From: CAVZBT01 sp963773605 | Lineage (GTDB): Bacteria; Acidobacteriota; UBA6911 | Assembly: GCA_963773605.1 (NCBI GenBank) | Contig: CAVZBT010000001.1 | Coordinates: 209,341-273,340, forward strand | Length of the DNA stretch: 64,000 nucleotides | Reading direction: 5' to 3' | In this document: one piece after another, positions 57,103-64,000 of the stretch | How the letters are laid out: each line of letters starts with the position of its first letter | How positions within the stretch are numbered: position 1 is the stretch's first letter | Program-made: the position numbers and the translations under genes | Notes under the pieces: generated by a model | Database searches by the model: none | The model's input: the letters and a program-made list of their open reading frames with translations, nothing else | Told to the model about the DNA's origin: nothing

Positions 57103-58340
57103 TCAGGGGCGTGGCTGAGTGGTCACCATGGGCCTGGAATCGGTCTCCATTAGTTTCTTCAGCTGCTCCCTTACGGGTCCGGCTTGCGCGGAGTCGGGCG
57201 CCGCGGCGAGGTAGCGCTGCAGCTGTTCGACTGCCCCCGCGGCGTCTTGTTTGCGCTGGAGGATATCGGCGAGGATCAGGTGCACCTGAGGTATGCGATG
57301 CAGCGGATCCATCTGTTCGGTCTTCCTGCCGCTGCGCTCCGCCGCGTCGAGCCGGTTCAGGTAGAAGTTCGCCGCGGCGTTCAGATAATACGCATCGACG
57401 AAGTCCACGGGATCGAGATCGATGGCGCGATCGGACAACTCCACCGCGACCTGCCATTTCTGCTCGACCGCGGCGAGCCGGGCGAGGTGGATGTAGGGTC
57501 CCACGTAGTTGTGGTCGACCTCCACCGCTTTCGCCAGCGCCGCTTTGGCTTCGTCCAGGCGCTGCGTGCTTTGACAGACCTGCCCCAACCCGAACCAGGC
57601 TGCGGCATAATTGGGGTATATCTCGAGTGCCGATTTGAGGTTCTTCTCGGCCTCGGCGAAGTCACTTTTCCGGAATGCCTTCTCGAAACGCTCAAATGCT
57701 TTCCGGGCGGGCTTGGGGGCAGCCATATCGGTGGCGCTCACCGTCGTCCCCCGGACCTTCGACAGCGGGTAGAGCACGATCGTGCCCACATCGATCTGCC
57801 CGACCGAACTGCCCGAATCAAGCATCACGGGAGTGGACCGGTAGCCGGCGAGGCGGGCGCGCACTTCGCAACCCATCAGGTTTATGGGCGCCTGCCGGTC
57901 GAAGGCGCTCGAGCTCGCCGATGATTGAGTCCCCCGCCCGCCAAGAGGTCCGCGGCAGAACCCGATTCATCACTGGCATCCGGCAGCACGCTTGCAGAGC
58001 GGTTGATCCCGCCGATCTGAAAGGAGAAATTGCCTCTGGCGTCGACGTACGTTTCCCTTGTGACACGCCCGTTGCAGTTGCGTTCGATGACGACGCCCGT
58101 GGGCAACGGCGCCCCGTTCTCCTGGACGACGACTCCGGAAACGAAAATCATCTGGGGCCGGACCTGCGGTCGATCCGCTGACGGTTTCGGGCGAGAGACG
58201 GATGGAGCTGTCCTGCTTGGCGCGGTCCCCCCGCCCCGTCTTCCGCCGGCTTGGGCGGCAAGGTTTCGCGGCGTCGCGGCGCCGAGCACGATCAGGCAGG
58301 AAATCACTATGCCAAGGAGTCCGGTTGATTTCATGGCCAT
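57103..58340 (-). CDS. Secreted regulatory-like (CnaB-type) plus TPR protein, one homopolymer frameshift
   Basis: The start ATG at 58340 or 58334 follows AGAGGGA. A signal peptide (LLGIVISCLIVLGAATP) precedes a low-complexity Arg/Gly/Pro stretch and a carboxypeptidase-regulatory-like beta domain (VSGVVVQENGAPLPTGVVIE, TYVDARGNFSFQIG). The frame shifts at the G-run near 57930 and resumes with AFDRQAPINLMGCEVRARL and DVGTIVLYPL. From about 57730 a TPR domain with about five repeats follows (FRKSDFAEAEKNLKSALEIY, AAWFGLGQVCQSTQRLDEA, and so on). This two-part architecture is a frequent secreted protein in Acidobacteriota with unknown role. It ends in QLKKLMETDSRPM. Confidence 0.85.
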
Positions 58341-58671
58341 TCCCTCTGCTGTGGAAAGTTAAAGCCCGGCTTCGGAGACAGTAGTTACCCGACAGCCCAG
58401 GTGGCTCTGCCCGAACATTCGCACTGTGGTTTGTGGAGCTGGAAGTACACCCACCTGCGTCTCACAGTACTCCGGCGCGGCGGGAACGACAATGGAAATC
58501 ACGAGTCCCGGAGACGGCACGGGGCACGCCGACTCGCGCCGGCCCGCACCCAATCCGCGCGGAACCCGGCTCGGGTCCGCCGGCACACCATCCAGCACCC
58601 CTAATCGCTTGCGTCTGCGGCACGATTCGCGATAGAACTGCGCGAATCAAATACGGAGACAGGAGGCATAC
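58341..58671. promoter_or_regulatory. Divergent intergenic region between TPR protein and kinase
   Basis: 331 bases between two divergent starts. Besides the AGGAGG site before the kinase ATG I see no clear promoter pair, operator or structured RNA. Open frames here have no family resemblance. The left-arm mirror (about 48081-48359) is shorter by some 50 bases. Confidence 0.35.
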
Positions 58672-59753
58672 ATGAGCGAGGTCTTGAACATCCGTCCTGA
58701 TGGAGCGCTGGACCTTCTGAGCCTGGTGCCCTGGTACACCGGCTCGATCCCGGGATTGTCCCTTTCCGCAAGGCGACAGAATGCCGCATTCACGTCAGCG
58801 GGGGGGAGTTCAACGTCGCAGCCAATCTCGCCGACTGCTTCCGGATGAATACCGGTATCGCCAGCGCCATGGTCGATTACCCCATCGGCGACCTCATCGC
58901 CGAACGGGTTCGGGCCATGGGGGTGAAACCCTTCTACAGGCGTTTCAAGCACAACGGTGTAAACGGGCCGAATATGGCCACGGTCTACAGCGACCGGGGT
59001 CACGGGGTGCGGGCACCGGTGGTGTTCTACAACCGTTCGAACGAAGCGGCCGCCCTGCTGAAACCGGGCGATTTCGATTGGAACGGCCTCTTCAAGGCGG
59101 GTGTGCGCTGGTTCCACAGCGGCGGCATCTTCGCGTCGCTCTCGGCCACGACAGGCGAACTGATCGTCGAGGCGATGCAGGCGGCAAAACAGGCCGGCAC
59201 CGTAACCAGTTTCGACCTGAACTTTCGCGAAAAGCTCTGGAACATCTGGGGCGGCCAACAGAAAGCCGTCGAGGTGGTGCACCGTATCGTGGAACACGTC
59301 GATGTGCTGGTCGGGAACGAAGAAGACCTCCAGAAGGGGCTCGGCATTCCTGGACCGGAAGTCGCCGCGAAATCGAAGCTCGACCCCAGCACCTTCTTCG
59401 CCATGATCGACAAGGTCGTCGGCAAGTACCCGAACGTCAAGGGGGTCGCCACGACTCTGCGCGACGTGCACTCGACCGATCACCACAGCTGGGGAGCCGT
59501 CGCGTGGGTCTGCGGCAAGATGTATCAGTCTCCTACGGCCGAGCTCCACATCCTGGACCGCATAGGCGGCGGCGACGGTTTCGCGTCCGGCTTCTTTTAC
59601 GGCCTCCTGTCGGGCGAGACCCCCGAAGAGGCCGTGAGACTGGGCTGGGCGCACGGCGCGATGCTGACGACATTCCCGGGCGACACCACGATGGCCACGG
59701 TCGAACAGGTGCGCGCATTCGCCAAGGGCGGCTCGGCCCGCATCCAGCGCTGA
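58672..59753 (+). CDS. PfkB-family carbohydrate kinase (2-keto-3-deoxygluconate kinase-like)
   Basis: The ATG at 58672 lies behind AGGAGG. Correcting a missing base near 58724 and a short G-run near 58800 (six G instead of seven) gives one frame: DPGIVPFRKATECRIHVSGGEFNVAANLAD, of which VSGGEFNVAANLAD is the PfkB substrate-binding start. Then come RAPVVFYNRSNEAA, VTSFDLNFREKLW (family DxNxR motif), VLVGNEEDLQKGLG, and the C-terminal signature LDRIGGGDGFASGFFYGLL with the catalytic Asp. The DLN-R and NEEDL motifs are typical of KdgK. With the mannitol-dehydrogenase-family enzyme and sugar permease, it fits a hexuronate-to-KDG pathway (inference). Confidence 0.88.
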
Positions 59754-59791
59754 CCAGTGTGCGCACAACCCCAATCCCCGATGGGAACGAG

Positions 59792-60211
59792 ATGACCCGG
59801 TGTGTGTTCCACGATGTGGGTCCCGGAGCGCGCGACCGCAGGCTCTTCGAGATCGTCGAGCAGGCCTATGCGCAAAAACAAAAGGTGGTGGTTTTTGCCC
59901 CGGGCGAGGAGCGCGCCCGCGACCTGGACCGCCTGCTCTGGATCATGAAGCAGGAATCTTTCATTCCGCACATGGTCGTCCGGGAGCCGCAGCTCGCGGA
60001 ACCGCTGCCGGTTGCCCTCGTTACCGCGGAGTCGAATCCCATCGAGGCCGCCACGCTCATTGCCGACGGACACTGCTCGCTCGAGTTCGCTCTTCGCTTC
60101 GAAACGGTGCACGAATTCGTCGACCGTTCGTCGCCCAAGATGCAGCAGGCCTGCCGCAACCGCTATCGCGCCTACCAGACCCGCGCCGCCTCCGTCGAAT
60201 ACTTGAAATAG
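59792..60211 (+). CDS. holC: DNA polymerase III chi subunit (HolC-like)
   Basis: An intact 139-residue protein. The family pattern is visible: MTRCVFHDVG start, EQAYAQKQKVVVFAPGEERA, the hallmark LDRLLWIMKQESFIPHMVV, then PVALVTAESNPIEAATLIAD. Chi links the clamp loader to SSB. In HolC of Proteobacteria the LLWTFxxxSFLPH motif is equivalent. The C-terminal 40 residues (FVDRSSPKMQQACRNRYRAY) are longer than in the E. coli protein. It begins 39 bases after the sugar kinase stop, so it is probably carried on the same transcript although unrelated in function. The TAG stop is followed by GGGACGGACC. Confidence 0.82.
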   Translation: MTRCVFHDVGPGARDRRLFEIVEQAYAQKQKVVVFAPGEERARDLDRLLWIMKQESFIPHMVVREPQLAEPLPVALVTAESNPIEAATLIADGHCSLEFALRFETVHEFVDRSSPKMQQACRNRYRAYQTRAASVEYLK

Positions 60212-60221
60212 GGGACGGACC
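60210..60221 (+). repeat. Stop-linked AGGGGACGGACC motif, copy 2
   Basis: The HolC stop TAG runs straight into GGGACGGACC, as at the end of the oxidoreductase gene at 23329. Same sense relative to the gene in both cases. Confidence 0.35.
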
Positions 60222-60333
60222 TGGATAAATCTAACCTTTCCTGCTATTTATGCGGGAAACACCTGTCAAATCGGCCCCTAATCGCAAGTTTCCGTAATTC
60301 TGGATTTTAGCGGCAAAGCACGGCGCCGTTTCG

Positions 60334-60903
60334 TCACGCCAGGTGAACAAGCAGGTGGCAGACAGCGCCGCCCCTGCGGACCGACTCCACGAGGTCGACC
60401 CGGAACGGCCGCCCGAAGGCGTTCTCGAATATCGCCTGGTGCGTGGCCCGCGTGCAGTTGCAGTGGATGTCGTTCGGTTTCGACGGCCGGCTGCGGAGCA
60501 CGGGGCAGTAGCAGCCGTGTTCGCGCGAATTGAATCGTATGTGGACCGACTCGCCTTCCCGCCAGACGCCCTTTTCCCCGAAAACCTTGCGGTAGGCCAC
60601 CAGCAGCTTCTCCATGTCGTCGCGGCCCTGTATTGAGATGTCCTGCTTGAACTGATGGCGCCGATAGCAGCCCCGGCCGCAACTCTCGAGCAGTTTCACC
60701 TTCGTCTTTTCATCGAGTTCGGTGTCGATCGCGTCCAGCAAATCGGAGAGCCAATTGTCGGTGAACTCTTTCTCGCGTTGCAGCTTCGTCGCCGCATCGG
60801 CTTCCTGGCCGGCGACCTGTCTGTCGCCAGCTTCGAGTGCTAAGAAGGCACCGCAGCACAGTCCGAACCCGGCCGATTTCTGCAGAAACTCCTTCCGGTT
60901 CAT
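60334..60903 (-). CDS. Tat-type exported cysteine-rich protein of unknown function
   Basis: An intact 189-residue protein. The start MNRKEFLQKSAGFGLCCGAF is a Tat-like signal with an RK pair, and a ribosome-binding site (GGAGG) lies before the ATG. The mature protein begins with a helical, charged stretch (LQREKEFTDNWLSDLLDAID), then carries paired cysteines: CGRGCYRRH, HGCYCP and HCNCT, with further His between. These spaced Cys pairs suggest a bound metal or iron-sulfur centre. The end is VRRGGAVCHLLVHLA. I recognise no named family with certainty (a DUF6144-like assignment is possible). The 120-base gap to holC contains a repeat-like tail. Confidence 0.75.
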   Translation of the reverse strand: MNRKEFLQKSAGFGLCCGAFLALEAGDRQVAGQEADAATKLQREKEFTDNWLSDLLDAIDTELDEKTKVKLLESCGRGCYRRHQFKQDISIQGRDDMEKLLVAYRKVFGEKGVWREGESVHIRFNSREHGCYCPVLRSRPSKPNDIHCNCTRATHQAIFENAFGRPFRVDLVESVRRGGAVCHLLVHLA

Positions 60904-61058
60904 AGCTTACCTCCGGGACAGATCTTCATATCGGTTCCGGCAATCCTGACTCCCTGGACGCGCCCGGCGCGCGTGGATCTTGTACGTGCCCTGAGTTCCT
61001 CGACCGTCCCGCGGCTGCAGCTCAGTCGGGGAGTACGCCTTGCGCTGCCCGCCAAGAC

Positions 61059-63444
61059 TCAAAAATCAGGACCCGGGTAAGCCGTGTTGAATCCCTTCAC
61101 GGAATGCCAGATCGCGCGGTTCAGCACTTGCTCCGGTGCCGCGTCCGGCTCGGCGAAATCCATGCGCAGGGACTCCTCCGCGAGGCGCCGGGCCAAGCCT
61201 TTCACCGCCGCCAGCGGCGGATTCATCTCGTCAAGGGGGATCGCGTTGGGCAGTGCCGCATAGGGGGCGAAATCGGGTTCCGACGCGAACGCGGAAAACA
61301 CCGGTTTGACCGCGAGGTCGAACTGGTTCGACGGCGGCAGGCCCAGGATCTGCTCGATCGTGCGGTACATGTTGATGGTCGTATAGAACGTGCTGTCGAC
61401 CGCCTTGCGTCGCGCCCAGGGGCTGATCACCAGGCCGACGGTGCGGTGGCCGTCGACGTGGTCCAGCCCGTTTTGCGCATCGTCCTCGGTGACGAAAATC
61501 GCGGATTCTCTCCAGTAGCGGCTGTGCGAGATGGCCTCGACCAGGCGGCCGAGTGCGAGGTCGTTGTCGGCGACGCAGGCACGCGGCGTCGGATAGCCCG
61601 GCGCGGTCCCATTGGTGTGGTTCTGGGGCAGCAGCATCAGGACGAGGCCGGGCAGCGTCCCGTTTTTCTCCTCGAACTCGACGAACTCTTTCAGGAATTC
61701 GTCGAGACGCACCTGGTCGGGGATCTTCATGTTGAAGCCGGCGTACCGGGAATGGTAGATCTCCCGCAACCCGCGGACGATTCCGGCCGGGCTTTGATGC
61801 CGATCCTGCCGCCGCCGCTTTTCCAGTCCGCGTAAATTTCCGCCCAGCCCGCAGCCGCTGGGGTGATGGTCGCGATCCCGCGCTCCCCATAGGCGCGGGC
61901 GGCGACCCGGTGCGCACGCGCGTTGTCCCAGAGAAAATCGGTGGGCGCCAGCAGCATAGGGTTCGCGTCGTTGCGCCCATTCCCGTACTTATGAATCCAG
62001 TCGCTCGCGTACCCCTGGGTACACCAGCGGTGCCCGAGCGCCGACTGGTCGCCCGGGGCGTAGTAGTTGTCCAGCAGGACATACTGCTCGGCTAACGCGT
62101 GGTGGTTCGGCGTGATTTCGCGCCCGAACTGGAGAGGGCGGGCTCGCCGTTTCCCTTCGGGAGGTCGCCGAAGACCTGGTCATAGGTGCGGTTCTCTTTG
62201 ATGACATAAACGACGTGCCGTATGGGGGACAGCTGCCCGGGATGCATGGGGATCGGGTGCCCCGCGGCGCCGACCGGCGCCACAGGCACCTGCCGCGCGT
62301 TGTTGTTGGCCATTACCTGGCGGGTAAAGGAGGCCAGCGCCGCCGGGTCGGGAACATCGACCGCCGACACCACCCCGACGCGGTCGCGGTAACTGCGCCC
62401 TTTCCTGCCTTCCGCGACCGGGGCGACGGAACCGAGACCGTAGCCGCTGGCGATATAGATTTGCCGCTCGTCACGGGTCAGGGCCACCGCCGTGGGATAC
62501 CAGCCGGTGGGTATAAACCCGAGCACAGGGGCGCTCCCGAGCGGAGCCGACTGGTAGATGCGCACGTTGAGCGTCCGTACCAGCCGGTCCGTCCCGGTGT
62601 CGACAACGGAGATAGAATCGCTGTTGGCATTGGCGACGTAGAGACGGTCGCCCCGCGGACTCAGCGCCATCCCGCTCGGGCGGAGCCCCACCTCGATATG
62701 GCGCAGGACTCTGTGGGTGGCCGCGTCAACCACGGAAACGGTGCCGCTGGCCGGGATGCCGCGTCTGTCCAGTATCACGGGGAACTCGCCTTCCACCGCG
62801 TCGCGCGGTCCGGGCCGCCGCCCTCCCCAGTTGCTCACATAGATCTTGCGGGAAACCACCACCCCGTAAGGATAGCTTCCGACCGGGATCTGGGTCACCT
62901 TGCGGCTGGCGAGATCGACCGCGGCGAGTGCGTGCTTCAGGTTGAGTGCCACGTAGAGGGTACCGCCGTCGGCGCTCAACGCGAGCCCGCTCGGCGCCGA
63001 ATCGGGGATGCCGATTGCCTCCGCCTCGCGGAACCCACCGTCCGGCTGTCGATTCAGAACCTTGACATTGTTGTCGCGGCCGCCGCCGACATAGAGCCGG
63101 CTTCCCGTCGCGTCGAACGCCACGCCGACAAAGCTGTCCCCGATCGCGATAGTCTGGACCACCGACTTCCGCGCCGTATCTACCAGGTGCAGGCTGCGCG
63201 GGCTGAAATTGCTGCCGGTGGCGACGGCCAGCAACCCGCCGTCCGGGCTGATGACCATGCCCAGCGGGCGGTCGCTGACCTCGATGTGGGTACCCGCCGG
63301 GGTCAGGGTCTGTCCTGTGGGGATCAGGATACTCCCGTCCGGCTGCCGACCAACCCTGCGCGTGGTCAAGACCGCAGCGGCCGCCGTTGCGAGAACCATC
63401 AGAACGACAAGGGCTTTGGTCGCCCGGCTTGAATGCAGCGTCAT
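61059..63444 (-). CDS. Secreted YncE-like beta-propeller fused to a phosphoesterase (alkaline phosphatase-like), two frame breaks
   Basis: The start ATG at 63444 follows AGGGAGAAGCT and gives a signal anchor (ALVVLMVLATAAAAVL). About 380 residues form a YVTN/YncE propeller: MVISPDGGLLAVATGSN, GVAFDATGSRLYVGGGRDN, GLALSADGGTLYVALN, GMALSPRGDRLYVANANSDS. The second half is a phosphoesterase of the PF04185 type, opening with IRHVVYVIKENRTYDQVFGD (metal-ligand Glu, Asn and the Thr nucleophile). It continues in shifted frames with DNYYAPGDQSALGHRW, AIFVTEDDAQNGLDHVDGHR and SPWARRKAVDSTFYTTINM, with late metal-ligand Asp and His. Breaks lie near 62140 and 61780. It would act outside the membrane on a phosphate ester; the substrate is unknown. 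Confidence 0.87.
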
Positions 63445-63589
63445 AGCTTCTCCCTGGCCCGGATTGTTACAGGAGTAATCTATGACAAACCCGCCGACAT
63501 TCATACCCCGCACCAGGGGTGCGGCGCCCGAACAAGCGCCCGATGTGGTATGCGGCAAGTCGGCCGGAGCCCGGGGCCCGCCGCTTCAG

Positions 63590-64000
63590 TCACAATCCGG
63601 CTTGTTCCTCCTGCGGCTCATCGACCGCGGATTCCGGGTCGCGGTGAGACAATTCCGAAACGACGTCGGACAGTATCTTGCTGCGCTTTGTCGAGCGGAG
63701 TTCCCGGTTCATCCGGCGCAGGGCGACCCCGATCACATCGCGATGGTGCAGCCGGGCCCCGAACTTCTCGCTCAGGTCTAGCCACATGTTGTGCACGAGT
63801 TCGATGTCCTGCGGCCAGAGGCGCGGCGGGTGCGGCCCCAGGTTCACAAATATCGACGGGCGTCCAGGCGAAATGATCTCCAGCGAGAACGGGTGCCGAA
63901 GCTCCGGCACCCTCTCCCAGGCCTGACCAATGCGCCGGGCCAGTTCTTCCGAAACGATGCGCGCGGACACGCCGGTGACCAGGCGCGATGCCTTGAGCTT
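63590..64000 (-). CDS. APC permease C-terminal fragment, second copy (continues past the window)
   Basis: Reverse-complement copy of the end of the permease gene at 40963-43221. It reads cleanly from the window edge as VTGVSARIVSEELARRIGQA, then SLEIISPGRPSIFVNLGPHP and DPESAVDEPQEEQAGL with a TGA. It shows that this permease has a cytoplasmic C-terminal domain of well over 150 residues and that the breaks in the first copy are errors. Confidence 0.85.
   Translation of the reverse strand, partial: KLKASRLVTGVSARIVSEELARRIGQAWERVPELRHPFSLEIISPGRPSIFVNLGPHPPRLWPQDIELVHNMWLDLSEKFGARLHHRDVIGVALRRMNRELRSTKRSKILSDVVSELSHRDPESAVDEPQEEQAGL

Larger units (their letters stand above)
53267..64000. repeat. 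Right arm of the giant inverted repeat (cleaner copy, continues past the window)
   Basis: Reverse complement of 42808-53258, running to the window edge. It has far fewer errors than the left arm, but still shows frameshifts at homopolymers, for example the G-run near 58800 and the G-run near 57930, unlike most of 1-42 kb. Several genes (HolC, the Cys-rich protein, long parts of the propeller gene) read through without a break. Confidence 0.95.

Noticed and set aside
58781..60211. Plus-strand frame of 476 codons joining kinase and HolC regions
   Set aside because: The first part is a wrong frame of the kinase; only the HolC segment from 59792 is real.
60212..60333. Attenuator-like inverted repeat GGGAAAC / GTTTCC near 60250-60295
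   Set aside because: The loop is about 27 bases and the stem is short and imperfect; not convincing as a regulatory structure.
1..64000. CRISPR arrays, insertion sequences, tRNA or rRNA genes, prophage
   Set aside because: I saw no regularly spaced repeats, transposase or integrase motifs, clover-leaf candidates or phage structural proteins on either strand.

Overview
The window looks like part of an Acidobacteriota genome, probably a metagenome-derived contig built at least partly from long reads. This is inferred from high GC, an orphan MacB/FtsX-type permease of the kind that is multiplied in Acidobacteriota (29872-32403), a Ser/Thr kinase fused to PD40 beta-propeller repeats, a regulatory-like plus TPR secreted protein, and many Tat-exported sugar oxidoreductases and TIM-barrel isomerases. 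I see no rRNA, tRNA, CRISPR array, insertion sequence or prophage gene.

Region 1 (1-11.6 kb) is mixed. It holds a membrane Ser/Thr kinase running off the left edge, a secreted NTF2-like protein, an exported alpha/beta hydrolase, a URO-D family protein, an exported xylose-isomerase-like TIM barrel, a LamG-VanZ fusion, a hotdog thioesterase, and a PAS-GGDEF-EAL protein with an unusual C-terminal membrane and outer module facing a single-domain response regulator.

Region 2 (11.7-19.6 kb) is the most interesting intact locus. Eight minus-strand genes are packed tightly: C69 dipeptidase, pgsB, pgsC, pgsW, a DUF6305-like secreted protein, a DctM/ion-transporter-like permease, a 54-residue membrane protein and a membrane-anchored M14 (aspartoacylase/AstE-like) enzyme. 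PgsB and PgsC are the ATP-dependent poly-gamma-glutamate (or similar polyamide) polymerase. No CapA/PgsA or CapD/PgsS is visible, so the permease, the small protein and the two peptidases are candidates for export, assembly and trimming.

Region 3 (19.6-38.1 kb) is catabolic and secretory: an inositol-dehydrogenase-like oxidoreductase, a DUF1846 protein, a DinB-like protein, a Tat-exported oxidoreductase/isomerase pair, an S46 dipeptidyl-peptidase broken by two homopolymer frameshifts, a sulfatase reading in frame into a triheme cytochrome, the orphan permease, a GH78 alpha-L-rhamnosidase, a radical SAM/B12 protein and a PQQ-type beta-propeller.

Region 4 (38.2-43.2 kb) is a KdpD/KdpE-like two-component pair, a small protein of unknown function and a large APC permease, plausibly a potassium or amino-acid transport unit.

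Region 5 (about 42.8-64 kb) is one huge inverted repeat. Positions 42808-53258 are the reverse complement of 53267-64000, separated by only 8 bases, and the repeat runs past the right edge of the window. Both arms start in the middle of the same sugar ABC permease gene. Both carry homopolymer-type indels; the left arm is far worse and is 283 bases shorter. The simplest explanation is a fold-back (palindromic) long-read or assembly chimera rather than a real duplication followed by decay. The underlying single-copy locus, read from the APC permease, holds a YncE-like beta-propeller/phosphoesterase, a Cys-rich exported protein, HolC, a PfkB sugar kinase, a regulatory-like/TPR protein, a Gfo/Idh oxidoreductase, a mannitol-dehydrogenase-family (uronate reductase type) enzyme and the sugar permease. 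The kinase, dehydrogenase and permease suggest a hexuronate or polyol uptake and catabolic set. Left-arm copies are listed as disrupted copies and should not be counted as independent genes.
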